Shown here: positions 24,438 to 33,435 of the stretch, piece by piece
Layout of the letters: the number at the start of each line of letters is the position of its first letter
Position numbering within the stretch: position 1 is the stretch's first letter
Origin: JBGSKY01 sp041740995
GTDB lineage: Bacteria > Planctomycetota > Planctomycetia > Pirellulales > Pirellulaceae
Assembly: GCA_041740995.1 (NCBI GenBank)
Contig: JBGSKY010000322.1
Coordinates: forward strand, 1 to 35,418
Length of the DNA: 35,418 nucleotides
Direction: 5' to 3'
Program-made: the position numbers and the translations under genes
Notes under the pieces: model-generated
What the model saw: only the letters and a program-made list of their open reading frames with translations
Told to the model about the DNA's origin: nothing
Databases searched by the model: none

Positions 24438-25688
24438 TCAATGTAAAGATTGCTTTGGTTTACTTTCGAGACTATTCCGATTCCGGTACAGTGCCGCGAT
24501 GGACCGAATCTTATGGACAAACCGCGGCCAGCGTTCCGAAGTGGCAATGACTTTTTGGCCATTCAAGTAACGGTCAAAATCCGCTATCAAATTTTCGACG
24601 CTTTGATAACGTGCTGAGCTAGTCCGGCGCAGGCATTTTTGGCATATGTTCCATAGATCAATGGGAATTTTGACTGAAACTGGCTTTGCAACAAATTCCT
24701 GAGTAGCCAATTTCTTTCGGATCTCTATCGCTTCTAGTTTTCCGTAAGGCGTCACTCCGGTGAGCAATTCGAATAGTATCAAGCCGATCCCAAAAACGTC
24801 AGTTCTTGAATCGATCTGATTCGGCTGACCGACCGCTTGCTCAGGCGACATGTAATTAGGCGTTGCCCAGATCAAACCTCGCAGCGAATCAGAGAATTCT
24901 GAATCCATTACCATCGCGACACCAAAATCGGCAAGGTGTGGCGCCAACCCCGCGAGCGATTCGCAATTGACGTCAATAACTGTCGTCGCTGACTTTCGAC
25001 AATCACTTAATAAAATATTGCTCGGCTTTAGATCCAAGTGCATTACGTTGTTTGCATGGCAGTACCGGATTGCTTCGGCCAACGGTCGCAAAAATCTGAC
25101 GACTTGCTTGGCGACATGTGGGCCTGGATATTGGGTTAGCCAGTTTGCTAGGTCGCCTTGTTCGTGCCAACGCGTTGCGATGTAACACACCGAGGAAGCG
25201 TATCCAACTGCGACAATTGGCACTAAATTTGGATGCGTTAGTTGAGAGGCCATTTTCGCTTCTCTTAAAAACATCTTGACCAAACGCGGATCGCCAAGGA
25301 GTGACAATTGCGGAATTTTCAGCGCTACAATAAGCCCGTTTTTTAGATCACGGGCTCGATAGACTTTGCCCATTCCGCCATGACCAGCGTACTCCAAGAT
25401 TTCAAACCGATCGATACGACGCGGAACCTTCGCGTTTGATCGCTCGGTGTCTTGTGAACTGCCGTTCGTCGGGTCATTTTTCGGCTGCGAATCGCTTGCC
25501 GAATCGATTCCCAGTCGTCTAAAGAATACCTCAGCGGGCCCATTGGACCGCAGCAGCAGCCGCAAGCGTTCAAGCAAATCGGCGTCTTCACCGCAGCTTT
25601 GAATCAAAAAACTTTCACGTGCGTGAGCATCTTCAAGGGCTAAAGCCGATGAAAAGAGTTCCTCGAGTTTTTCACTTTTGCCGGGCAT
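24438..25688 (-). CDS. Soluble Ser/Thr protein kinase of the ECF-sigma-linked type
   Basis: The 416-residue kinase begins with the helical region typical of planctomycete kinases (LFSSALALEDAHARESFLIQ and LLERLRLLLRSNG). The kinase domain spans about 95-375: P-loop GHGGMGKV (102-109), Lys124 in VALKI, catalytic loop HLDLKPSN (217-224, Asp219), DFG (254-256) and SPEQ (281-284). An insert of about 20 residues separates the catalytic loop from DFG. The HRD arginine is Leu, making it a non-RD kinase. There is no membrane helix and no WD40 or TPR tail, so it is shorter than many relatives. The ECF sigma gene lies 145 bp upstream on the same strand, suggesting a shared regulatory unit. Confidence 0.93.
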   Translation of the reverse strand: MPGKSEKLEELFSSALALEDAHARESFLIQSCGEDADLLERLRLLLRSNGPAEVFFRRLGIDSASDSQPKNDPTNGSSQDTERSNAKVPRRIDRFEILEYAGHGGMGKVYRARDLKNGLIVALKIPQLSLLGDPRLVKMFLREAKMASQLTHPNLVPIVAVGYASSVCYIATRWHEQGDLANWLTQYPGPHVAKQVVRFLRPLAEAIRYCHANNVMHLDLKPSNILLSDCRKSATTVIDVNCESLAGLAPHLADFGVAMVMDSEFSDSLRGLIWATPNYMSPEQAVGQPNQIDSRTDVFGIGLILFELLTGVTPYGKLEAIEIRKKLATQEFVAKPVSVKIPIDLWNICQKCLRRTSSARYQSVENLIADFDRYLNGQKVIATSERWPRFVHKIRSIAALYRNRNSLESKPKQSLH

Positions 25689-25833
25689 ACTGCCTCTAAG
25701 AACGACTCGAATCGCTTGGATCGTAAGGTCAGTTCTAATTCAGGTACAGTCATACTATCGCTGCCAATGATCCAGCGAAAAAACTTTGGCTTACGCATCA
25801 GCGAAATTGAATAATTTTTTAAACGAATACCGA

Positions 25834-26373
25834 CTATTCGTTCTTTTCCATCGTGGCGAAAAGATAAGACTTTGCAAACGCCCAGCGTCGATCCGCAGTC
25901 GACTTAGAAATATTCAGTGCGTCGGCCGCTTCAGCTTGGGTCATTTGTAAATAGATTCGCATCTTGCAAAGTTCGGCCGATTGAGCGCATTCGGATTCCA
26001 ATTTCTTCAACGATTCATCAATCGCCAACAAATCCCCCGGCGGCATTGGCAGCGCTATTTCGACTTCTTGCAGCGGAACTTGAGAACGTTCTCCGCCTCG
26101 TCGCTTGGCGAGTTTTTTCCGCGCATGATCGATCAAAACGTGCCGCATCGTTTCAGCGGCTACCGCGAGAAACTGCTGCGAATTAATCCACGTATGACGA
26201 TTCTGAAGTCGCAAATACGCTTCGTTAATGAGAGCCGTCGTTTGAAGCGTGTGGTTGTTTCTTTCGCCACGCAGTTTCGATGTCGCTAGGGAACGAATGT
26301 CCTTGTAGAGTTGGATGATTAACAACTCAGTTGATAGAACATCCTCAGCGTCAGTAGCCTGCAAATCGGGCAC
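25834..26373 (-). CDS. ECF-type sigma factor (TIGR02999-like)
   Basis: The 179-residue protein has sigma region 2 (about 12-75, with LQTTALINEAYLRL and FLAVAAETMRHVLIDHARKK) and region 4 (about 122-172, with MTQAEAADALNISKSTADRR). The HARKKLAKRRGG linker is typical of the TIGR02999 group, which is common in planctomycetes and often paired with a Ser/Thr kinase. The start is GTG, and no strong ribosome binding site is visible. It would direct RNA polymerase to target promoters, with activity perhaps controlled by phosphorylation rather than by a membrane anti-sigma factor (inference: no anti-sigma gene is adjacent). Confidence 0.93.
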   Translation of the reverse strand: MPDLQATDAEDVLSTELLIIQLYKDIRSLATSKLRGERNNHTLQTTALINEAYLRLQNRHTWINSQQFLAVAAETMRHVLIDHARKKLAKRRGGERSQVPLQEVEIALPMPPGDLLAIDESLKKLESECAQSAELCKMRIYLQMTQAEAADALNISKSTADRRWAFAKSYLFATMEKNE

Positions 26374-26663
26374 AAACGAATCTCAGTTTAAAGACTTTGG
26401 GCGTCGCTCAGCGTTTCTTGGTGGAAAGTGATTCCGCCCACGCCTACTTATCTTAGTGCGTAATCGCTTATCTGGCAATTTGAGCTATTTCCTAGGCTAA
26501 CTTTGGAACAAAGTCGAATCTCGCTCGCTCTAGCCGGGCATTTTTGCCAACCGAAGCTACAATAGTAAGTTCTTGTCAATCTTCGTCTAAGTCCTCGAAT
26601 TGATCATGCTTCATTGCGAAATTAATTTTCGCCGCTACGGAAGATGAAGGTCTTTGTTTTCTA

Positions 26664-29393
26664 ATGCCAGAGCCAAACCCGAACGAGGGCGAAAAGCTAG
26701 ATTCGAAGGCATTTTCGCGCGACCAATCTAGCCGGCCCGATCCACTGGCCAGGCCGACAGTCGCCTTCACGCACGCGTTGGCTTCACAACTTGCATCTCT
26801 CGATGAAGCATCGTTGCATGAACAGACGGATTTCGAGTTTGCCGAGCCGATTATCGAACTCTCGCAGGAGGCTGCCGAACAAAATGCAGACGTCATTTTG
26901 GGAGAATATTCGATAGAAGCCTTAATCGGTCGCGGAGGGATGGGAAACGTCTTTCGTGCTCGACATCGAATGATGGATCGGTTGGTCGCTGTGAAGGTCT
27001 TGCCCGCTAACTTCGCAGACAACGAAGAACTCGTGGCGCGATTCTTCTTGGAAGTCAAAGCCATCGCGAAACTGCTGCATCCGAATATTGTTACTGCTTT
27101 TGACGCGGGGCGATCGGATTCGATGTACTACTTGGTCATGGAACTGATCCAAGGCAGTTCACTCACCAACCTAATCCATACGCAAGGTCCAACTTCGATT
27201 GAGGAAGCGGTCGATATTGTCGCTCAAGCAGCGTCGGCGTTGCAATACGCGCACCAACAAGGAATCATTCATCTCGACGTCAAGCCTAGCAATATTATGT
27301 TGACCACTGCTGGGCAATTGAAGATTCTCGATTTCGGACTAGTTCGAATCGCTGGCGAGCAAGCCGAAGCGATCGCAGACCAACGGCGACGACTGATGGG
27401 CACTATTGAATACATGTCGCCCGAACAAATCCGACAGTCGTCCAATGTCGATCTACGAGCTGATTTATACGCGCTAGGTGCGACGCTATATTTTATTTTG
27501 ACCGGCCAAACCATGTTTACCGGCGAGCCGATGCAGATCGCCATGGCGCATCTCCATGAAACTCCGCCAGTGCTCTATGAAGTCCGAGGCGATGTGGACC
27601 TTCGGCTAGATGCTCTGTTTCAAAAGCTTGTCGCCAAATCTCCTTCTGACCGGTTTAATTCCGCTTCTGAAGTTTTGCAGTATCTTGAAGTCAGTAATTT
27701 GCGGGCTGGTGGTACCAAACGTCTGCCGACTAAATCGACAATTGCTCGCGATATCCAAAATGCCCTGCATGACAGCCCCACACGCGGATTTTCGAAACAG
27801 CCGACCAAGCAACGCGTCTTTGCAAATATAGGCATTGATTTTGGACTATCGCAGACCATCGCGTACTGTAATGGCAAGAACGATCCTTTCGAGACAATCT
27901 CACTAGAAAAGAATCAAACGACGCTCGACAATTCTCTATGGAGCGACGACCAACAATTGCTCATTGGTACCCCTGCAAGAGACGCCCGCAAACGATCGCC
28001 GGAAGGTTGCTTCCACAGCTTGCATCGATGGTTGGGTTTCGCCCGTGTTGAACGAGATTTCTGCGGCCGACAAGTTCCGCCGGAAGTATTGATTGCGGCC
28101 TTGCTGCATCACACGGGTTTGCACGCTCAAACGCAAATGAACGCAACGGCGCAAGCGGTGCTAACGATCCCAGCAAGTTATGACCAGCGCCGGCGGATTG
28201 CAATTGCAAACGCTTGCAAGATCGGTGGCCTCGACTTGCTGCAATTATTAGATCGCCCCCTCGCTGCGTCGATCGCGTATGCAAGCGGAATTTCTGAAGA
28301 GGAACATCCAGCGGTTTCTTCGGCGAACTCCTCTGAGACTTCCGCGATGAAACTTTCCGAAAGCGATGCCCCGATCGAGCACCATCTGATCATCAGCTTG
28401 ACTGGTAACATCGCAGAAGCTTCCGTCGTCCGACGCGATGGCATGTTGTTGCAGTTGTTATCTAACGTCGGCGATTGGCAAATGAGCAAGCTGCGATGGC
28501 AAGCCAGACTGGCCGAAAAATTTACGCACGACATCGAGGCCAAATGCAAGTTGGTCGTTCGTGAAGACATTCAGCTTGCCGGTCGTCTCCAAAGACTTGT
28601 TGAACAAGTTTGCGACGTCATCTTTGAACAAGACAAATCAATCGCGCAGATCACGGTCAATAAGACTCGCTTTCAATGGCAAATTAACCTTCAAGAGCTG
28701 CTAGATCTTTGCTCTACCGAATTGATCGCATTGGATATTTTTATTCAACGTGCAATAGAATTATCAAAGCTTCGATACGACGATATCGACCAAATCCTTC
28801 TAATTGGCGACTGGTTAACTTCAAAAGCTTTTGTCAGCCGTCGGCAAGCAATACTCAATCGAGTTGTACCAGAAGCAAAAGTCGCGTCCAAGGCGCTAGC
28901 AAAAGCGGCTGTTTTGCAGGGAAACTTTCTAATCCAAAACGACCAGCGGACGCTTGTTCATGGCAAAGGAATCGTCCCGTACGACATCGCGGTTGGTTTA
29001 TCCAATCCAAACGAGCCGACCGCCGAACCCAAAATCCTTCTTTCGGCCGGCATGCCGACGCCATCGAGCTACTCGCGAACTTTACGTTTGGGAAAGAATT
29101 TTTCGCGATTTGAAGATTTGCAGTTTTTTGAACGTTCGCGGCCGCGAACCGGACGAAATTGGAGTCGCTTCAGTCAACAGAGTATCAGCAATACTTTTCC
29201 GAAACTCACCGAAAACGATCCGCTTCAATTAACGACCAAAATAAATGCGTCTGGGATCTGGTCCGCTACAGTTCATGATCTACAACACAACGAACAAACA
29301 GTCGTACCTCCGCTGGGTGAACATCATCTAACTGAGGAATCGATTGCGCAGTGGCGACGGTGGCTCGAAACAGCCATGCTTTGCGCTCGCTAG
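26664..29393 (+). CDS. Ser/Thr kinase fused to an Hsp70-like domain
   Basis: The 909-residue protein has a polar N-terminus (1-78), a kinase domain (about 80-342) and an Hsp70/DnaK-like region (about 387-875). Kinase motifs are GRGGMGNV (89-96), Lys111, HLDVKPSN (203-210), DFG (223-225) and SPEQ (252-255). The Hsp70 part has IGIDFGLSQTIAYC (389-402), the SIKRLIG counterpart SLHRWLGF (452-459), the VPAYF counterpart LTIPASYDQRRR (500-511), LLDRPLAASIAYA (528-540) and ILLIGDWLTS (711-720). A substrate-binding-like segment starts near VPYDIAVGLS (771-780). Key ATPase positions are changed: the DLGGGT site reads SLTGNI (578-583) and DnaK Lys70 aligns with His454. No membrane helix is seen, so it is probably cytoplasmic. 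Confidence 0.92.
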   Translation: MPEPNPNEGEKLDSKAFSRDQSSRPDPLARPTVAFTHALASQLASLDEASLHEQTDFEFAEPIIELSQEAAEQNADVILGEYSIEALIGRGGMGNVFRARHRMMDRLVAVKVLPANFADNEELVARFFLEVKAIAKLLHPNIVTAFDAGRSDSMYYLVMELIQGSSLTNLIHTQGPTSIEEAVDIVAQAASALQYAHQQGIIHLDVKPSNIMLTTAGQLKILDFGLVRIAGEQAEAIADQRRRLMGTIEYMSPEQIRQSSNVDLRADLYALGATLYFILTGQTMFTGEPMQIAMAHLHETPPVLYEVRGDVDLRLDALFQKLVAKSPSDRFNSASEVLQYLEVSNLRAGGTKRLPTKSTIARDIQNALHDSPTRGFSKQPTKQRVFANIGIDFGLSQTIAYCNGKNDPFETISLEKNQTTLDNSLWSDDQQLLIGTPARDARKRSPEGCFHSLHRWLGFARVERDFCGRQVPPEVLIAALLHHTGLHAQTQMNATAQAVLTIPASYDQRRRIAIANACKIGGLDLLQLLDRPLAASIAYASGISEEEHPAVSSANSSETSAMKLSESDAPIEHHLIISLTGNIAEASVVRRDGMLLQLLSNVGDWQMSKLRWQARLAEKFTHDIEAKCKLVVREDIQLAGRLQRLVEQVCDVIFEQDKSIAQITVNKTRFQWQINLQELLDLCSTELIALDIFIQRAIELSKLRYDDIDQILLIGDWLTSKAFVSRRQAILNRVVPEAKVASKALAKAAVLQGNFLIQNDQRTLVHGKGIVPYDIAVGLSNPNEPTAEPKILLSAGMPTPSSYSRTLRLGKNFSRFEDLQFFERSRPRTGRNWSRFSQQSISNTFPKLTENDPLQLTTKINASGIWSATVHDLQHNEQTVVPPLGEHHLTEESIAQWRRWLETAMLCAR

Positions 29394-29428
29394 TCAACCA
29401 GATTACGAAATTAGTGAATCCGATAACC

Positions 29429-30361
29429 ATGCCAACATGTCCAATCACCAATCCAACCGTCATTCAAATCAGCGGCCGCGACCGCTTAAAATGGCTGCAC
29501 TCATTTGTGACAAACGAAATCCGACAGTTGACCAGCCAAAGCTGGACAGAAGTATTTGTGACCGATAGCAAAGGGAAGACTTTTTCGCACGGTTTCGTTT
29601 TCTTGAATGATGAAAGTCTGTTTTATTTTTCACTGCAAAGTGGGCACGCTGATCGTTTAATTTCACACTGGGACCGTTACATCATTAGTGAAGATGTGAC
29701 GCTACAAGATGTCTCGCACTTTCAAAAATGGTTTTTCGTTACGCAAGATATTGCGTCGCAGATCATCGAGCAGTTACCAAAAGATTCGCAATCGGCCGAA
29801 ATCTCGCTTTTACCAGCGGCTGTTTCACACCAAGTCATTTGGTTGGACCAGGGCCCATCTTTAGGCGAATTAGTGATCGTTGGTTTTGCTGTTAGCACAC
29901 CCTGGGTACTTTTCGCCGGTAAACTCAAGAATGACCTCTCCAGTGACGAATCACCTGTCTTGTTGCCGCAGACGCTGGCGGCGGAAAATGGTTTCCCCTG
30001 GTTCGGCATCGACTTCGACGAATCAAACTTGCCTCAAGAAATAGACCGCGATGCAGACGCAACATCCTTTAAAAAAGGCTGTTACCTCGGTCAAGAAACC
30101 ATCGCTCGCTTAGACGCCTTGGGACAAGTTCAAAAGAAGCTGTTTCCTGTCTACATTGAATCCAATTTAGCTCTTCAAACGCCGCAGAATATACTGTTCG
30201 GTTCTGAGATTGCCGGGACTCTCACGTCGGCTTACTCAAGCCAAACTTCCAAATATCAAATCGGGTTTGCGATGCTGAAGCGAAAATATTTCAAACAAGC
30301 CGATGGGTTAAAATTGGCGAACGATGCAGCTATCCATTTTCGGAAAGATGAAAAATCATGA
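29429..30361 (+). CDS. YgfZ/GcvT-like folate-binding protein
   Basis: The 310-residue protein from the ATG at 29429 (a GTG at 29351 would overlap the kinase end) has the GcvT/YgfZ fold start RDRLKWLHSFVTNEI and the family motif KGCYLGQE (216-223, with Cys218). The KGC-x-GQE motif marks YgfZ (IbaG/COG0354), which uses tetrahydrofolate in Fe-S cluster repair or assembly, rather than the glycine-cleavage T protein (family knowledge). It lies 35 bp after the kinase-Hsp70 gene, and its stop overlaps the start of the SelA-like gene by ATGA, so it is probably in one operon with both. Confidence 0.9.
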   Translation: MPTCPITNPTVIQISGRDRLKWLHSFVTNEIRQLTSQSWTEVFVTDSKGKTFSHGFVFLNDESLFYFSLQSGHADRLISHWDRYIISEDVTLQDVSHFQKWFFVTQDIASQIIEQLPKDSQSAEISLLPAAVSHQVIWLDQGPSLGELVIVGFAVSTPWVLFAGKLKNDLSSDESPVLLPQTLAAENGFPWFGIDFDESNLPQEIDRDADATSFKKGCYLGQETIARLDALGQVQKKLFPVYIESNLALQTPQNILFGSEIAGTLTSAYSSQTSKYQIGFAMLKRKYFKQADGLKLANDAAIHFRKDEKS

Positions 30362-31761
30362 TTAAACTGCCTTTCAATTTTAAGGACATCCCGACCGATG
30401 CCGTTCGTCGAGTGATTGAATTGCTAAACCAACCCCAACTTGTCCAAACCGTTCGCGAAGCCGCGCAACAAGTCGGTGCCACAACCGATTGGGGAACGGC
30501 TCAAGTTCAAGAATCCATGCGTCAGGCCAAGCGATGGCTCGACTCGGTAAGCGGGCGTTGGACGTCTCAGATTCCTCCTTCGACAGCCCCAATTGTTAAC
30601 GCGACTGGCGATGTATTTTCTTCTCGTTTTTCCATCGCTGCCTTATCCAACACAGCAGCAAGCGCTTACGCATCGTTTGTGTCAGGTTACAGCGACGATC
30701 AAGCAATCATTTCCGAGACACATCGAAAGCTTGCCGACGCCTGCGGAACCCAGGCAGTATTGGTGCTGCCCAGCGTCGCGATCGCGCTGCAAGCGATTGC
30801 TGGGCATCGAATGACTAATGCCGGTTGGATCGTCCCGCGAAGCAACGCGTTGCGTTTGCCCAACGGTGGTGATGTCTTTTCAATCTTGCAGTGTTTCGGC
30901 AAATTGATCGAAGCGGGTGCTGTCAACACTTGTTCGGCTGAAGACCTCGAAGCTTTGATAGCTGGACAAAACGCGGCTCAGTCTTTGGGGCTTTTGACGG
31001 TCTCACCCTCCATTCTTTCTAACCAGACAGGCGGCTCTTCCAAAGGTCCGTCAATTCAAGAACTGTTTCTTGAAACTAGCAAAGCAACACAGGTACCTTA
31101 TGTCGAATTGCGTTTTGATGCGTCGCTTTGCGATTTGACGGAGTGGTTTCCAGAGACAACGCCGGTTCGACAACGCATTGGTGCGGGCGTAACAGCGGTG
31201 ATTTTCTCAGGGGATGCTTTTGTTGGTGCAGGCCCGTGTGGCATTCTTGCCGGCAGCAACGATTTCATTCAACCAATTCGGGAATTAGTTCGCAAGTTCG
31301 GCTGGTCCGCGTCAACAATGACGCATGCCATGTTGCTTGGCAGCCTCTCGCAAAACGGTGATGCAAAAGCTTGGCGACAAGCTCCGATCGGAGAAGTTCT
31401 AACTTGCACGATTGCAAATCAGCTTCAGCGGGCGCGCCGCATTGCAATGCAAATCGAAGCCTCGCCAATGGTCAAAAGCGTCGAGGTTCTTGAACAATCA
31501 CATGCCATCGGTCCTGCACCTTTCAACACAATCCATCGTCCAACGGCAGTAATCCAAATCGTGCCTGTTGGCAACTCAGACGACTTGCTCAATCGATTAA
31601 AGTCTGCCGAACGCAGTGTCGTGGGTATAGCCAATGAAGGAACAGTGCAGCTTGTTATTCGGAGCATCGATCCATCTGATGACCGCGATGTCGTCAATGC
31701 ATTTGGCATCAACGATGCAAACAGCGAGCCGGAAGCAACGTCGACTTCAGAAACTGAATGA
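30358..31761 (+). CDS. SelA-like fold protein lacking the PLP lysine
   Basis: The 467-residue protein matches L-seryl-tRNA(Sec) selenium transferase in layout. It has a helical N-terminus, PIVNATGDVFSSRFSIAALSN (78-98, compare INATGVVLHTNLGRAPLS), IEAGAVNTCSAEDLEALI (184-201), FSGDAFVGAGPCGILAG (283-299), FGWSASTMTHAMLLGSL (314-330), and the C-terminal RSVVGIANEGTVQLVIRSID (419-438). SelA normally has Lys in FSGDKLLGGPQAG as the Schiff-base residue for PLP. Here the residue is Ala287 (GCT at 31216-31218), so classical PLP chemistry is unlikely. No selB or tRNA-Sec gene is in the window. The start overlaps the YgfZ-like gene by ATGA. A non-catalytic or altered role is inferred. Confidence 0.85.
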   Translation: MIKLPFNFKDIPTDAVRRVIELLNQPQLVQTVREAAQQVGATTDWGTAQVQESMRQAKRWLDSVSGRWTSQIPPSTAPIVNATGDVFSSRFSIAALSNTAASAYASFVSGYSDDQAIISETHRKLADACGTQAVLVLPSVAIALQAIAGHRMTNAGWIVPRSNALRLPNGGDVFSILQCFGKLIEAGAVNTCSAEDLEALIAGQNAAQSLGLLTVSPSILSNQTGGSSKGPSIQELFLETSKATQVPYVELRFDASLCDLTEWFPETTPVRQRIGAGVTAVIFSGDAFVGAGPCGILAGSNDFIQPIRELVRKFGWSASTMTHAMLLGSLSQNGDAKAWRQAPIGEVLTCTIANQLQRARRIAMQIEASPMVKSVEVLEQSHAIGPAPFNTIHRPTAVIQIVPVGNSDDLLNRLKSAERSVVGIANEGTVQLVIRSIDPSDDRDVVNAFGINDANSEPEATSTSETE

Positions 31762-31827
31762 CAGACATTCAGCGAGCGCTGACCTCACCTAGACTTTTTC
31801 GCTTTGCATTATTGACGATTCCTCATT

Positions 31828-33147
31828 TCAGGGCGTCCTTGCTTTGAAAAATCGTTGCACTCCATAAGCCACAACGCCGATGACTAGCGTGATCAAAGCG
31901 GCCAGACCTTCAATTGGTTTATTCCAGCAAGCGAGCGATGCGATGACAATAGTTGCTGATATATAACACGCAGCAACGAGACGGTAGCGCCGTTTGACTG
32001 GAAAATCGATTTGCTTGACAAACAAAGTGCTAATCGTCGCGGCGGCTGACAACGAAAGCGTCATGCCAAGGTACGAAAGCAGATCTTGCAAACTCGCAAG
32101 GCAAATAACTAAAACGATGGCAGCACCTTGCATGGCAACGTAGTGCCTGTTTGGGGACTGCAAATTTCGGCTAATTAGTTGTGGAAAATAACCTTCGCTG
32201 GCCATCTTTGCATAGACTCTTGGGCCAGCCACTAGCACCGACGAAACACTTGAAATGAGTCCAAGACAAATTGCGACGCGTACCAGCATTGACAGTTGAT
32301 CTCCGCCGATCTGATACGCGACGACGTTCGCAATATCGGGACGTCCTTCGATGCTTGCAACGTCGCTGGTGAAAAGAAAAATGACGTTGAGCAGAATATA
32401 GATGACTGTCACGACGGCTGTGCCGACCAGCATCGATCGCGCGACGGTTGCTGAACCGCTGGCTGATTCACCAGCGACGTAGATGGCGGCATTGAAACCG
32501 CTGTAGCTCAGCGAAATCCACATGACTGTCGTTGCAAAAGCCAACCAAGAATAGTTGGGAGCCGGTTGAGCAGTCACTGCGTTGGTGAAGCAATACCAAG
32601 TTGAGCTTTGGCTGATCGCTATCAGTATGAAAATCGTCAAGCAAATTAGCTTGAAGATGACAACGGAGTTTTGACTAAACAGGCCTCGACGCGTACCACT
32701 GATATGGACCAGGGTCGCCAGAAAGACAGCACCAATTGCGATCGTGCCAGAGGGTAGCCATTGTGGTCGGAGCTCGTTTGGAAGAACGTATTTTTCTAAT
32801 GCAATCGCGGCAAAAGCGCCTGCACCGGTAAAGCCGGCGGCGAAGGAAACGACTCCAACTATAAAGCCACCGATTGGATGCACAAAGCGCGAAACGTAGA
32901 GATATTCGCCGCCATTTTCGGTGATACGGTGTGCGAGTTGACCGTAGCTGACTGCCCCACAAATCGCGATTGCTCCGCCAACTAACCAAGCGACTAAAAC
33001 CAGCCAAGGGCTGCGCAAATCGCCGATGGCATATCCGCTTGTTGAATAAACTCCTGCGCCAATCATGCTCGCAACCACAAGCATCGTTAGCGAAAAGAAT
33101 CCAATCGATGAGCGATTCGTTGCTTCATTTAATTGTGATTGGGTCAT
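31828..33147 (-). CDS. APC-family amino acid permease
   Basis: The 439-residue membrane protein has about 12 predicted helices. The N-terminus reads LTMLVVASMIGAGVYSTSGY (about 20-39), with the APC superfamily GxG motif in helix 1, and helix 2-3 residues QLAHRITENGGEYLYVSRFV match the conserved P/G-E-Y region of amino acid-polyamine-organocation transporters. Substrate is unknown. It ends facing the convergent SelA-like gene with 66 bp between the stops, and its start borders the gene-free region 33148-33806. It carries no fused regulatory domain. Confidence 0.93.
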   Translation of the reverse strand: MTQSQLNEATNRSSIGFFSLTMLVVASMIGAGVYSTSGYAIGDLRSPWLVLVAWLVGGAIAICGAVSYGQLAHRITENGGEYLYVSRFVHPIGGFIVGVVSFAAGFTGAGAFAAIALEKYVLPNELRPQWLPSGTIAIGAVFLATLVHISGTRRGLFSQNSVVIFKLICLTIFILIAISQSSTWYCFTNAVTAQPAPNYSWLAFATTVMWISLSYSGFNAAIYVAGESASGSATVARSMLVGTAVVTVIYILLNVIFLFTSDVASIEGRPDIANVVAYQIGGDQLSMLVRVAICLGLISSVSSVLVAGPRVYAKMASEGYFPQLISRNLQSPNRHYVAMQGAAIVLVICLASLQDLLSYLGMTLSLSAAATISTLFVKQIDFPVKRRYRLVAACYISATIVIASLACWNKPIEGLAALITLVIGVVAYGVQRFFKARTP

Positions 33148-33334
33148 CAGAAAATTTCGGGCCTAACCGTACCTACTTTTGACAAGCAAAGCCAAGCTTT
33201 AACAAAAGCTCTTACTCGCAATCCATGAAATGGTACTCGTTTTCAGCGATGCCAGTACAAGCCAGAGTGGAGAGAGACGCCGGCAGCGAAAACTTACAAT
33301 GACTTGATCTTCAACCAATGGTCTACCGAACAAA

Positions 33335-33435
33335 CTGATTCACCAAACGGGATGAACCCGTTGGGGTCTTTTGTAGTATCGCCGCGGTGTTAGCTCACCA
33401 AGCTGATTCACCCATGAGACAAGCTCATGGGGGTC
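33335..33435. repeat. Two stem-loop units with shared flanks
   Basis: Unit 1 runs from CTGATTCACC (33335-33344) to GGGGTC (33363-33368), and unit 2 from CTGATTCACC (33403-33412) to GGGGTC (33430-33435), 68 bp apart. Each encloses a 6 bp stem with a 5-base loop. In unit 1 AACGGG (33346-33351) pairs with CCCGTT, and in unit 2 CATGAG (33413-33418) pairs with CTCATG. The stems differ but remain complementary. Confidence 0.6.

Noticed and set aside
31769..31800. Possible terminator between the SelA-like gene and the permease
   Set aside because: The TCAGCG/CGCTGA stem would have a loop of only two bases, and the T run is distant.
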